Below are positions 1 through 12,989 of a stretch of 64,000 nucleotides of DNA, piece after piece. Each line of letters begins with the position of its first letter. Position 1 is the stretch's first letter. A model generated the notes under the pieces. The model did not search any database and had not been told where the DNA came from. It saw only the letters and a list, made by a program, of their open reading frames with translations. A program made the translations under genes and the position numbers. Source of the stretch: Parapristionchus giblindavisi (taxonomy: Eukaryota > Nematoda > Chromadorea > Rhabditida > Diplogasteridae); assembly GCA_943737045.1 (NCBI GenBank), contig CALSFV010000258.1, forward strand, positions 372,001 through 436,000, given 5' to 3'.

Positions 1-284
1 TCTCCCCTCCCCTCCCTCCATCTGGTGGTGAACCTCTCTCTCCCTATGTGAACAAAGAGCACACGCCAATTACCCATGGTCTCCTCCCCCTTCTCTCCAT
101 TCAGTCCATTCACTGATCTACCACAAGTCATTCACTCCCCTTCCCTCTCTCCTCTCTCTCTATCCTATTCCCTTCTTTAGATTATCTCTTGAACATTCTC
201 TAATCATTTTCTATTCGTCTTTTATTACTGTATATTATCGAATATTTTATTTATTAATTAATTATAATTATTGATATTATGTAG
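1..284. other. Upstream flank of mex-3, no gene seen
   Basis: The first 180 bases are pyrimidine-rich (CTCCCT-like), followed by AT-rich sequence ending in the TATGTAG acceptor just before the mex-3 ATG. I see no supported exon, but an earlier mex-3 exon could lie outside the window. Confidence 0.5.
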
Positions 285-3200
285 ATGCGGGCATCAGTTG
301 CATCATCATCAGAGGAGGGATTCCATTCATCCCCTCAATCACAAGATGCTTATTCTATTGATAGACTACAACACAATCTATCCAAAATGGACTTGTTCGA
401 ACAAAGTAAGCCATGTTTATTGATTGATTTATTGATTCATTTTATTGATTGATCTATTATGATTATGGGAAGTGTATTTTGTGACCTGGGAGATATCTCA
501 CCTATGTCATATATTGGGTTATGATTGACAGTGAGGGTTTATCTATATTTAGTAGGAGATTATGAAGGGATAGGGAGAGATGAATGTTAATTGTTATCCG
601 GTCGAGATGATCTGTCACTTAATGGTCGTGAAGGTTAATTTGGATGATCTCCGTTCCATTACTAGAAGAGTCCATTGATCAATCATATTAATATTATATG
701 GTTGATGATTAAATCCCTTAATGGTCATATTCATTGTCCCCACATTGTGATAGTATTTTTAACAATTGTATAAAGATGTGTAAGTTGTAGTCCAAGGGGG
801 GGGGGGATAGTTTGAATTGTGTTCACAAATGTAAGTAGTCATTGAGTCTTGTCTCCATTCTACTCCCATTCCTCTCTCTTTCTAATCTCCGACGGCTATA
901 AACTCTTGTCTCTTTTGAATGGAAAGACGAAAAGGGAGAAGGATTGTAGTTGATTCTTTCCTCTTCTACTCTTACCCTTTACTACCTCACTTAGACAATA
1001 TGATTTATCTGAACTGAGAGATATAAAGATGATGATGATGGAATAGATCAATAATTGGTGTGTGAGTAGTGTATTGTATACATTGTGCGGGAGTAATGTA
1101 TCATGTTCATCGACCTCGAGGGAAAGAGAAGAAGAAGAAGTGGGATAGGTTAGAATAGAGAAGGGAGAATTGAGAGTAGAATTGTAGACAGGAGGGCTAA
1201 CTACCTTTGTTGTATGTATTCCTTCATCTCTATTTGGAAGGTTGTGGTTGAAACGGGGTCTCCCCTCTTCCCTTTTCCTCTGCTCTTTCTTCATCTATAT
1301 CTAGGATTGATTGGGTTCTCCCCTTCTCCATCTTTCTCTCCTTAGGTCGGAACACTTTGTTAGATGGACTGGACCATTTGAATGTGTTAGAGGTGAGAAG
1401 AGAGATTGAAGAAGGATGAAGAGGTCTTAGAGATTTATCTCATCCTCTTCTTCATCTTCTACTGTACATGTGGAGTACATCTGCCTATTCCCCCTCTCCT
1501 CCCTCTTTATTCATCTGAATCGTTAATGAAATGGATTGATCTCTACTCTAAACATGTTTGATTTGTTGTCCTTAGTCTCATTGTTCTATGGAATAATGAG
1601 TAGATGACATTGAATAGTCAGTTTGTGATAGATTGAAATGTGAACTGGTTGGAGATAGATAGAGATAGAGTGAACCTATACTCGTCTTGTGCACTCCAGG
1701 AGGTCCTCTCTTGTCCCCTCTAGACATATCTATCTATCTATCTAGCTTGTATCTCTTCTCTCATTCATTGATTGACTATCATTGAATCTATTTGAATATT
1801 CAATAGGGGGATGGAAGTTGGTGAATATCACGTAGACATGGAGATACAATAGAGGAGACTGCTTATCTTGACGGTTACTCTGACTCTCTGATCTCTCTTC
1901 ATTCTCTGTTGTCTCTCTTCTGAAGACTCTAACTCTCTGTTCTCTCTTGATTCTCTATTATCTCTCATTTGTTGTCTTGGTTGTAGTAGTGTCCATCTGG
2001 AGGGTATCCTTCTTCTTCCCTCTCTTGGTTCCCACAAGGATGATCCGATAGTGACAATGTGGTATCTATCCCATGGGTTCCCAATGGATACAGGGTTAAC
2101 CCATATGGAAGGAAGGGATATTGTAAGGATTTTAAACAAAATACTAAGATGTGAGGACTCTGGGTAAGAGAATGGATGGGGAGAGGAAGAAGGAGATGGA
2201 GGACCATGCATAGCAAACAAGGAATTTGTCCCTCTTCATCCTTCTCCTTCTCTATTCCTCTCTTCATCTCATATTCGTCCATTGATTGTATATGCCATTG
2301 ATGGAGGACAGATCAACCATCATGCTATGAGTACCACAGGGAATAACGAAAGTAGATGATATAAGAGGGGATACTGTAATCTTTCGGTCCTCTTGGGTGG
2401 ATTGATGAGAATAGATAGTATCATGATTATGACAATGTGATTATTGATTAATCTCTTTCAGGAATGTTTTCTGATCTCGGTCTCGGTGCGGCAATGACAC
2501 AAATGCAACAACAACACAATGGATCATCTACTTTATTGAAAGGAGGAAGTGGACCTAGATCTGATTCTGGTGCTTCATCTGGAGGAGATCATGATACTAG
2601 TGATAAGGGGTACGGTAACTATTCAGAGTACGGTAGTCTACTGTATAGTTGTTGACCATTGCATAGATGGATAGATAGTAGTAGTGGTTGATGTGGTTGC
2701 GTGACGATGTCTTGTCTTAGACGACATGGACATCGTTCCTCTCATGACCCTTTTGGATGGATGGAGAGATCCTTCCTTTGTTGTCTCTTCTTCTCTTCTT
2801 CTTCTAGTTGCCGATTCACACTCACAGGGGGTACTTCCCAATAGAGATGAAAGAAGGACTAGAGGAGGAGATAGAGTGAGAGAGAGAGGCCTTGACTGAT
2901 CACCTCTACTGCTAATTGTACAGATATTGTATAGAGTGAGAGAGGAGTAATGGATGGGTTGAATGAGAGAGGTCTACTTATCCATGGATTAACATGTCTC
3001 TATCTATCTAGATGTTGTCATTCTTTCATTCCATGTCAATGTCCCACAGAGAGATGGTTGTGTAGTGTGAAGAGTATCAATTATCACTCTTATCCTCTCA
3101 TAATCAATGGTTCTGATCTATCTCTATCTATATTCCCTCTTCTATTCTACTATGGCAAGGTTGTTTGCCACTCTTCCTTCTCTCTCCCTCTCTACCTCTT

Positions 3201-6200
3201 AGTCTTCTCCCTCTCCTTCTCAATCCCTCTATCTCATAGTCTTCTCCCTCTCCTTCTAACATTTTCTCCCTCTTCACACTATCTCAATTTTGGCGCCAAA
3301 ATGAAGTTGAATAAGTTTGTCCGTTTTGTCTCTGTACCTCTTTGATGTTCTCTATGTAAAAGAGTGAACAGTTGCATCTATATGAATGAATGAGTAAAGG
3401 AATGAAGAGATGATGAATGGATTACTGTATCATTTGAATACCATCTTCCCCTCCCCCTCCCCTCCCTTCTCTCCTACCCCCAGTCTTTCCATCTATCAAC
3501 ACTGTAACCTTTACATTTGTATCAATGCATTTATCTATCTCTACTCTTATGATTTCCTCCCTTCCTCTATCCTCATGATCAATCAATCAATAAGTAGAAT
3601 AGATGAATAATATGAGATGAATATGGTAGTTTCACAATGTTGATCTCATTTGAAAGAGGAAGAAGGAAAGGAATGAATGAATGGATTGCGTAATATTCTC
3701 GTGAATATATATAGAATATATGGTGGTATACGTAATGTTGTTCCAATTGTAGTAAGATATTTATATAGGGGTTGTTGATAGATAAGGAGGGATTATATGA
3801 AGAAGTGGAATGATAGAAGATATGATGATGATGATCTAATGTATACATGAATGATGATTGGTGTGGAGAGGGTGAGAGATGGATGCGATAGATAGATATA
3901 TAGATATATCTATCTCATTGATCAATGTTTTATGGAGTAGATAGATGGTCGTTCACTTGATCTATTCCTACCCGTAGATAGACTATTGAATTGTGAATAT
4001 GAAATGGAATGGTTTGATGCCTTTGGTGGTCTCCTTGATCACTCTAATTGTCTATAGAATGGAATGGCGCCTCGATTGGAATGAAGAAGAAGAGAAGAAT
4101 ATATGATGATGGAGAAGAGGAAGAAGGCTATAGAAATGAATAAAAGTGATTGTCCTTGAGTGGTAGAAAGAGTCACGAAAGGAAGAGGGAGAGGGAGGGA
4201 GACTGTCTAGTGGTTGATGGTTATGTATATTGAAAGTGAGAACAACTACTACTACCTCATGAGTGTCAGAAAGTGGCAAATTGATTTATATGTCTTTGGA
4301 TGATCTTTGATCTATGTGCTTATCCTTCAATACCACCCACTATGATGAATACCAATTAGAATGAGGGAGGGCTTCCGACTCTTAATGAGCTATGGCCTAG
4401 GAACGGAAAGAATGAGGAGATGAAGCATAATATTAGAGTAGAGAGAGAGAAGATATGTGTAGGGGTCAGGGGTCTCGATAAATCATTGGACGCAACAAAT
4501 GATCACGGAAAAAAGGTATTCTTGCTTCAATTTTGATATTTCAATAATCCCTTGAATCAAACATTGAGAGGCCCCGAAATGTTTTGAAATCTACCCTTTT
4601 ATCCACTGTCCATCCTTGAAAGGGGAAGATCATTGGTGACCTCTGATTGAGAGAAGAAGATGAATTAACTTATTTGAGTATTGGATGGGTACTATTGATA
4701 GTTTTCTTGTCTTCTCAGTATGGTATACTAGATGGGACTAGGACTATGTATGAAGTATTGATGGTTGTTGATCTACTTTGTTCTTCTTCTTCTTTTCTCC
4801 TCTTTTGTCTTGAATGAATGAATGGAGTAGAAGGGGGTAAGAGATGGTTGTACCTGTAAGTGAGATGGGAGAAGAAGTAAAAGAAATGGACTAGTTTACA
4901 ATCAATATACAATATTTATTTGTTTTGTATTTTGATATTTACCCATCTATCTTACCCAGTCTACCTCTGTCTTGTCTCATGTAGGTGAAGAATATTTGAT
5001 CGTATTTTAAATCCATCATTTCATATGTTTACATTTTCCTCATGAGACCCGTTACATTTATGTTTCATCTTAAATCTATGAATGGAAGACTCATTCTTAA
5101 CACTGTGCCTCTACTATTCATCCATTCATTCCCACTACCTCGTGTTCTTTTCATTCATCTATCGTTCCTTCTGTTTCTACTTCTATCTCTACCTCTCTCC
5201 CTCTCCCTCCTCATCCTCTTCTTACTTTTATGCTCTCTTCATCTCTATCCCTCCTCTTCCTCTCCTAACAGTCATCGTTCCTTCCTCTTATTCTGGTTGA
5301 ATCTTCACAAGTTGCATCTGTCTTCTCCTTCTACTCTTTACCATCCTCCCCTCCTTCCCCTCCTTCATTCCTCTACCATGACTGTCTCTTTTGACGATCT
5401 CTACTCCAAAGCATTTGAACATTTGATCATTATGAGGTATACTACTATCTGATCCATCTTTGTATTGATCTACATAACGTAATCATTGGAAAAGATTGAT
5501 AGATATATTGATTGAATAATTAATTTTAGAATGAAGGAAGATCGTCTACCAGGTGCATGGTTCTATGAGGTAGGAGATGGAGGATCATCTCCTGTTCATG
5601 ATGATGAATTTGGATTGAGAGCTGCTCTATCATCAAGGAATGTCACTGAAACTGTTGAAGTACCATCCAGTGAACATGTTGCAGAGATTGTCGGCAGACA
5701 GGGTACGGTAATACGAGTTTTCATATCAGTGAGGATACGGTAGTCGGGATTACGGTGATGTGAATAGCTACCGAAATGGGGAGATTAGTTGTTTATTGCA
5801 AACTGTGAAGTGAAACTCATTCCCATGGTCTTTTGTCCTCTTTTTGCCCTTCTTTACTCTACATCTCTATCTCTACCTCTACTTCTTCTCATCTCTTGTC
5901 TGCCTCATTCCACCCTCGGTCTTTTTCTCCATTTGACTGCAGTTGAAGAGAAGAAGAAGAGGGGAGAAAGATGATGGGTCGGTGTGGAACAGAGGAAGAG
6001 AAGACGAGGGAGAGAGAGAGAGAGAAATGGTCTACCCTATGTTTTTTATGACCCTTGTTCGTTCGCTAGGGGTGGGATGGAAAGAGGAAGAAAGACTGGA
6101 AGGGTGGTGTTTTATGCAGATTGAAATGGATAGAGTGAGAGAGTAGATGGAGAGAGTGAATTGAGTGTCTCATTCTTCGTTAGTTGAATGAATGACTACT

Positions 6201-6413
6201 CTTTGTCTCTCCATCTCTCATTCATTCATCCCTTTGTCTTCTACTGTGGATGGAATGATGAAATTGTAATGAGATGAATAGATGAGATATAGATGAGACA
6301 CAAGAGTGAGTATTCATTGCGAAAGTGCAAAGATGGAAGTGGTTTCAGTTTAGATCCCTCTCTCTTTCTCTTTCTCTACCTCTCTCTCTCAATGGGTTAG
6401 AGAGAGAGGAATG

Positions 6414-6444
<31 letters not shown>

Positions 6445-8844
6445 TGAAGAGATTGTTACTCTCCTTCTCCTTCTTCTTCTTTCTTTGTGTGGATGGAACA
6501 GATGGCCTCTTGATTAAGGGAAGTGAAGAGGAAGATGAAGAGAGAGAGAGAAGGAGACTTGGTCAATCACATAATATACTCTATCCAATGATAGATGGTG
6601 TAGTAGTAATAGTAGGTAAGGAGTACGGTAGTCGTTGTGTTGATGGAGGAGATTACGGTAGTTGTGTGAATATGATATGGATTAGAATGAAAGAAGATAT
6701 GTATGTATTGTGATAGGGGGAGGGAATAGCTACTTTAGTCGTTGAAATGAATGAATGCTCCTGTAAATATTTGTATGCCACCATGAAGGAATAGAGATAG
6801 AGTACACTAGAAGAAGGAGAGGGAGAGAATACCAGATGGTAAGAGTAGACGAAGAGAGAAGGAGATTGGATAACAAAAATAGTCTCTTCGTCTTTCTTCT
6901 TCTCTTAGTTGTTCTTTTCTCTCTATCTCCATACAGTAGTAGAAGGACGAAGAAGGAGAAGAAGACTGAAGGATAGAGTAGTTGTATGACTTTATTCATC
7001 CATCTTGTTGTTCTTTTGATTGTCTTCTCTATCTCTGTGTATTGTATCCAATAGGACATTGAGAATGGAAGACAGACAAAGTGAATAATAACATCTGGTT
7101 AGAGATGGAGAGATGGGGAAACATTGAAGAGAGTCATATCATAGGGGATCATGATGGTATACTGTATGGCATTGATTGATTGATTGTAGGATGCAAGATC
7201 AAGGCTCTTCGTGCCAAGACTAACACATATATCAAGACTCCAATTCGTGGAGAGGATCCTCTATTCACTGTAACTGGTCGTATGGAAGATGTTGCTGAAG
7301 CGAAGAAGGAAATTGAATTGGCTGCTGAACACTTCACTCAGGTAATATATCCATATCGATTGATTGATTGATTTGGTATACTGTATACCTGATGATGAAT
7401 AACGATGATATATTATAGATACGAGCAACTCGTAAGCACTCTGGTGTAGTCCCCGGTATGTCTACTCCTGGTCATGTAACTGCATATGTTCGTGTACCTC
7501 TTCGTGTTGTTGGATTAGTTGTTGGACCAAAGGGAGCTACTATCAAACGTATACAACAAGACACTCACACTTATATCATAACTCCTAGTAGAGAAAGAGA
7601 ACCCATATTTGAGGTGAGTATGAAACATCAATTCAACTGGTAGAGTTCATTGATATTGAGAGTACTGTAATTATCGATTGATCATATTCAGGTCACTGGA
7701 CTTCCCCACAATGTTGAGACTGCTCGTGATGAGATTCAACAGCATATCTTCCAGGTGAGGATATTGATTGATTGATTATTGAGAGTATCGATTGATTGAT
7801 TGATATATTTCAGCGTACTGGTAACTTGCCAATCACTGATCCAACAGCATCATTAAGTAGAGAAGCACTCCAGAATACACTTCAATCATCAGCTCAAAGG
7901 GCTAAAATGTCATTGAATGGAATGAATCTGAATGATCAACTAGGAGGAGTTCCTTCATTCGCTGCTTCATATGCTGCTGCTATGCAAGTACAAGCAAGAA
8001 GAGCTGCATTAGGAGGAATCGATCCTTCTACTCTTCCTCATGATATGCAGATATCACAATTGGTTAGTCATATTTGATCTTTGATCTTTGATCTTCTAAT
8101 AGTAATCTATTCTAGCTTCTGACATTGAATGGATGTAGTGATATGATTGGATCGACTGGACATAATCTTCCTCATCAATTAGGATCTCCATCATTCTATT
8201 CAATGCCTCCTCCATCATCATCATCTATCTCTCGATCTATTACTCCATCTAATGTTGCTGGTCTTCATGCTATGGGTGGTCCATATCGATCCAATAATGG
8301 ACAATCTTCTGCTCCATGGACTGCTCCTCTTGGAGTTGTCACTAACAACACTGCTGGTACGTTGTAGTCTTTTGATTGAAATATCAAGGAGGTGTAGTGA
8401 TTACGGTAATATGATATCATTTACAGTACCTCATTGTGTTGGTTCTAATGGATCATCATCAGGAGTGACTGGAGATGAATGGATTAGTGGAGGAAGTAAT
8501 GGATGGCAAGGATCAATGAATAGTAATACAATGAATAATGGAAGTGCTAATGGAATGATGAGAGGAGGAATGACTATGAAGAATACTATCAATATGATGG
8601 TACCTAGAGATGAAGGATTAGGAGATTCTCCTCCTACTACGTAAGTATATCCATCTTCAATCATCATAATTGTAGTTTGATCTTTAATCTTTACAGTGTT
8701 CAAATTGGAAACAAGGATACATGGCAGGGATCAATGATGTCATCTATTTGGTCATCTGCTGATGTAGAGAATACAGCACCATTGAGTGGAAATGGTGTTG
8801 TAGATGGAATGAATGGTCATGTATCACCTATGGCTATGGCATAA
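285..8844 (+). CDS. mex-3: MEX-3 family RNA-binding protein, two KH domains
   Basis: Ten exons join in one frame with canonical donors: 285-405, 2462-2609, 5530-5702, 7190-7341, 7419-7613, 7692-7754, 7814-8062, 8116-8356, 8427-8640, 8697-8844 (1704 nt, 567 residues). KH1 (about residues 128-200) contains [16 protein letters not shown] and [16 protein letters not shown]; its GxxG loop is GRQG (145-148). KH2 (about 219-285) contains [14 protein letters not shown] and [13 protein letters not shown], with GxxG loop GPKG (234-237). These are hallmark MEX-3 sequences. The rest is Ser/Asn/Gly/Met-rich and probably disordered; the vertebrate C-terminal RING finger is absent, as in nematode MEX-3. In C. 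elegans MEX-3 is a cytoplasmic translational repressor that controls blastomere identity and germline totipotency; the same role here is inferred. The ATG directly follows a TATGTAG acceptor, so exon 1 is either trans-spliced or an internal exon with more upstream of the window. Confidence 0.93.
2610..5529 (+). other. Long mex-3 intron 2 (2.9 kb)
   Basis: This intron starts with GTACGGTA and ends with ATTTTAG. It contains pyrimidine-rich tracts (around 3180-3270, 3440-3490 and 5140-5370) and an E2F-like palindrome at 3287-3302. Open frames inside it are low-complexity and match nothing I recognise. As the largest intron near the 5' end, it is the likeliest place for enhancers or an alternative promoter; that is inference. 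Confidence 0.6.
3287..3302. promoter_or_regulatory. Candidate E2F site, perfect 16-bp palindrome
   Basis: ATTTTGGCGCCAAAAT is a perfect palindrome and matches the established E2F/DP consensus TTTSGCGCSAAA on both strands. It is a GC-rich core in AT-rich DNA inside the long mex-3 intron. In C. elegans EFL-1/DPL-1 act in the germline, so a link to mex-3 is plausible but untested. Confidence 0.45.
5703..7189 (+). other. mex-3 intron 3, no gene seen
   Basis: The intron splits a Gly codon inside the GRQG loop of KH1 (phase 1). It holds GA-rich and AGAG microsatellite tracts (about 6016-6030 and 6417-6442) and scattered TACGGTA words. The open frames here are low-complexity. Confidence 0.6.
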
Positions 8845-11305
8845 GATACAACTACTACTGTACTACTACTCCACATCCGGTATAGACATCTACATATACA
8901 CTTATACATGTTGTACCGCCGGTGTGATGTTTGTCACTTGTTGTGATGATTTTTGATCTTTGTTTACCCTTTTCATCCCTATCTCTTGTTTCACTTGTTC
9001 ATCTCATCCATTATGTTATCTATACGTGGCTCTTCTATTATATCTATACGAGTCTTGACCTCTTCCCTATATTGGCTTCATCCTTTGCTCCCCCACACTT
9101 CTATTCTCCGGTTCTATATCCGGATATTGATTGACTATTTTGAAGGTCTATCCCGCGCTATCTCACTCTCACATAACAATCATAATATGAATATCTTTCA
9201 CAGTCACTAGCATAATCATATACTACTACAATATAATACTAGATATATATCTTGACACTCATATATATTCCACCATAATGATCTATCTATATATCTATTT
9301 ACCTACATGTACCACTCCAATTACTATCCCCCACTCTTTCCTTCTCAAGAATTGCAATCATTAGATATGTTTCTTTAACTCGTTTGTTGTTGTGACACCT
9401 TCTCTCCTTTTTCTTCTCGGTTATTAGATCTATCCATCCATTACTGTATGCGCTATCCAACCCATACCTACCGTACCTATCTTTCTAGGTCCTGCAGTGA
9501 TTGTAGATTGGCTGGTATACGGTATGCGTACGTTTAGTCTAGAGTATTCATGGAGTATAGAGAGAGATGACAGATATTATCCAATTGATACCATACATAA
9601 TGACATAGATTTGTTGAGAGAAAGAAAGTAATTCATATTCTTATTATATATATTGAATGAGTATTCTATCTATCATATCTATCGTATCTATTTTACTATT
9701 ATGTCGTCTTTGTTTCCATATTTGCATATTGACAAAGAAGCGTCTAGAGTCAATCTATTACAGTATACTCTTATACCTTTTACCTTTTTCATTGTTGAAT
9801 AATTGTACTCCATAGTCCCTTGCCCCTTTCCCACATCCCTTCCATCATTCATTTTAATCTTTGTATCTTTCACAATCTTGTATCTCTCATTCATTGTTCT
9901 CCTCAGCTATGCTGATACTCAACTACATTCAATCGATAATTGACCTCATTTACATAATGAAGAATCAATCTTATATTGTAATGACTAACCGTTCATCATC
10001 TTTTCATGTTGTATCTTGACAGTTTGAATGACTTCATCCCCCTCTTCTTCTCATCTCTTATCATTATCACTCTATTGTACTCTACTATAGTCTATCTAAC
10101 ATCATATCTAGAGTATTTGATCTTTGATCTTTACTCCTATGACTACTCTTAGAGTACACGAGGAGTTAACCTTCTTCACCCCTCACCCCTTCACTATTTT
10201 TCAGATTTACCTAAAGCATCTATATTTTTACGATGAAATAGTTTGCTGTAGTATATAATGGAATAGAATAGGTTTATGATACTTACATACAAAGTAGTTA
10301 CAATCTCACCCACACAATATATTCGTTGTATATTAATACTAGGGATACCGTATAACCCCCATCTATTATGATATACCGTATACCCATCCATCTCTTATCG
10401 TACTCACTCATTCACTTAATCATTCTTTGTTGTTTGTGTTGTTGAATGAAGAGTAAATAAGAATATTACTGTATATGAACATGTTATCGTGGTTGTGTAT
10501 ACTGTATAAGATGGAATGAAAAGCACATAACGGAACGGAGTATTTACAGATCTCCCATATTATCTGGAGATGAAGGAGATTGAACATTATCAAGAATATA
10601 TCTGTAGATCGTATTGTGCAAGATTATCTCATGACATTATTATTGATTATTCATACTTATGACATATTACAAATAACAAATTACCTCAAAATTATTTCGA
10701 AAGTCAATCAATATAATCTACCACATACAGTATGCCTTTATCGTTACTTTTATGATATATAATATTGAATACGATATACGTGTTATCATGTTATATAGAG
10801 CCTCGAAAATATTGTGTACTACGCATACCCAAATCATTGATCGAAACCTATTATATCGATTGATATTGATGATTTTGCCAAATTATGGTTACCGTATACC
10901 CTCGAGATGCTTATCGTATATATTATTGACTTGATATATCTTACATGTGTATATTATGGATAAATTTTGTTACTCTATACAAATGTGCATCATCTACAAA
11001 GATTATCGATTGAATAAGAATGATAATACAAGGGACAAGAATGAATATACTCTTCCCATCTTCAATGATCTACCGTGTCCAAGTGAGGTCAAATGGGAAT
11101 GGATGAATGGATCAATAGTTATTGTCTTCTAGAGTAGATCATCATCTCGCTTCCCTCCAACTATCTATTCTCTATATACTATCATCTCCCTTCATTCATT
11201 CATTCACTCCATTATCATCATTCATCTGTCTTCTTTTCTATCTAATCATTCTTTCTCTATCTTGTATGTCTGTCCATCTACCGTATTCACAGATCAATCG
11301 ATATC
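8845..11305. other. Intergenic region mex-3 to CCCH gene, mostly empty
   Basis: This 2.4-kb AT-rich stretch should hold the mex-3 3' UTR in its first few hundred bases and the CCCH-gene promoter at its end. A 3' splice-like CACAG at 11288-11292, 13 bp before the CCCH ATG, may be a spliced-leader acceptor. Several TACCGTA and TACGGTA words occur. I found no convincing coding exon or RNA gene. Confidence 0.55.
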
Positions 11306-12456
11306 ATGCGTGGTACGGGATACGGTAACACATCGATGACGTCATCAGCCACATCGTCACGATCATCTCTACCCAGTCTGACGTCAATGCGCATGAATAC
11401 TCCGTAAGTACTTAGTTAAGGTCTTTTTAGGTCTTAAGTTAAGTCATAAGTATCTCCGACAATGGTTAATTTCAGACCACCATTCGGAGAGACTTCTTTC
11501 ATGGCACCTCAGAACGCATCGTTCGTCGGACAAGGTAAGACTCAGACCTTAAATGACCCTAATGACTTATTCTTAAGTCCTTAAACTTAAATTATCCTTA
11601 TCTCTTTAAGGTCCACGTCATTCATCATCATCGTCATCTGCTTCTGTCTGTTCATCTTCATCATCAACGGCAAAAGGAGGATTCTGGAAGAATCCAATCC
11701 TCTACAAGACCACCGTCTGTGATAACTGGGCCGCACAGAAACCATGCAAGTAAGATATCGTAATATCTACCGTAATCTTATTGCAATCATTCCGTACGGT
11801 GTATGTACGATGGCATTTACTTACCGTAATTGCATCATAGTCATTTCAGATACGGTAGCCGTTGTTGGTACGCTCATGGATTCAAAGAGCTGAGATACGT
11901 ACCACGTCTGGATCAATTACCTGAGAACGTGAGAGAAGCACTCTTTGTTGAACCGGCACTCGCACGATTGTTCTTCCAAGGTACGGTAGATTATTGATTG
12001 GATTACTGTAATTGCAGTGATTACGGTATGTCTATTGCAGAGATGGCTTCACTAGATGCATCAACACGTGAATGTGATTCTCGTGCATCTCTTCTATCAT
12101 CATCATCATCACGTTTATCAATGAGTCCATCTTCATCGATGATGTCATCTACTACATCACCTATGACGTCATCTGAGATGACTTCACCATCATCTCTTAA
12201 TGAATCTCCATTGAAGAGATCTGATAGATGGGCACCAGGTACGGTAGTTTAGATCATGATTACGGTATCTATGAATATGATGACTACAGTAATCTATTTA
12301 GGTGTACCTTGGTCAGAGGCTACTCCTCGTGCTTCAAAACGTGATATGATGGAGGAAGCTCGTGGACATAATCAAATTGATTCAGAATATCGACTATTTG
12401 GAGACTGTAATCATCCATTATCGATTGATCTATCATTTCTTAAGGAGTCTAACTAA
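11306..12456 (+). CDS. CCCH zinc-finger protein with a single finger
   Basis: Six exons stay in frame: 11306-11403, 11476-11534, 11611-11749, 11850-11980, 12041-12238, 12302-12456 (259 residues). One TIS11-type finger is clear: Cys89, Cys98, Cys104, His108 with spacing C-x8-C-x5-C-x3-H, in YKTTVCDNW..PCKYGSRCWYAHG, followed by FKELRYVP. Such fingers bind AU-rich single-stranded RNA. The nematode germline proteins of this class (POS-1, MEX-1, OMA-1, PIE-1) carry two fingers; here the flanks are Ser/Thr/Met-rich and I see no second finger. A Ser-rich run lies at about residues 57-71 and another at 150-200. Exon 3 begins after a TTTAAG acceptor rather than TTTCAG. The ortholog is not identified; a role in mRNA control is inferred from the finger. 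Confidence 0.82.
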
Positions 12457-12989
12457 CATATTTATATATCAATAACCGTACCCAGTACGTCCCACTAACT
12501 TGATTGTATAATAGACTGATGATATTATGAATACTGACTGACTCCCCCCTCACCCTCTATTATATATTAACAACTAAGTATGACCTTGAACTTATTGTGT
12601 AACATAGCTTCGTATGTTGTAAACAGTTATCTTTTTGTATTATCAATAGTTGTCTTCGTTTTAGATTTATAACCATTTATATTATCGTTTTAATCATCTG
12701 ATATGACAAGACATTTGTGCTACGAGCACTCTTTGATCTCTGATCTACAATCGATCGATATTTCATGTTATTGATAAATGAGAGAATACTCTATAGTCTT
12801 TGTGTATATTGCATCGATCAATAATTGATTGTAAGTAGATCAAGACTGATGTTTATCTTATTCATTCAATCAATAAGATTCATCTTATTCTTTTACATTT
12901 GCTATATTCTTCTTATACTCTCCCATAAAGGACTTCACTTTAGGATCATTCTCTTTCTTCTCGTAAGCCTAGATTACGATCCTTTGAGA
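12457..12989. other. Tail-to-tail spacer, no gene seen
   Basis: This stretch holds the 3' ends of the CCCH gene (+) and the phosphatase-like gene (-). It is AT-rich with no supported exon. Confidence 0.55.

Noticed and set aside
5042..5452. 136-codon plus-strand open frame in mex-3 intron 2
   Set aside because: Pyrimidine-rich low complexity (Leu/Ser/Pro runs), no domain, and it lies inside an intron.
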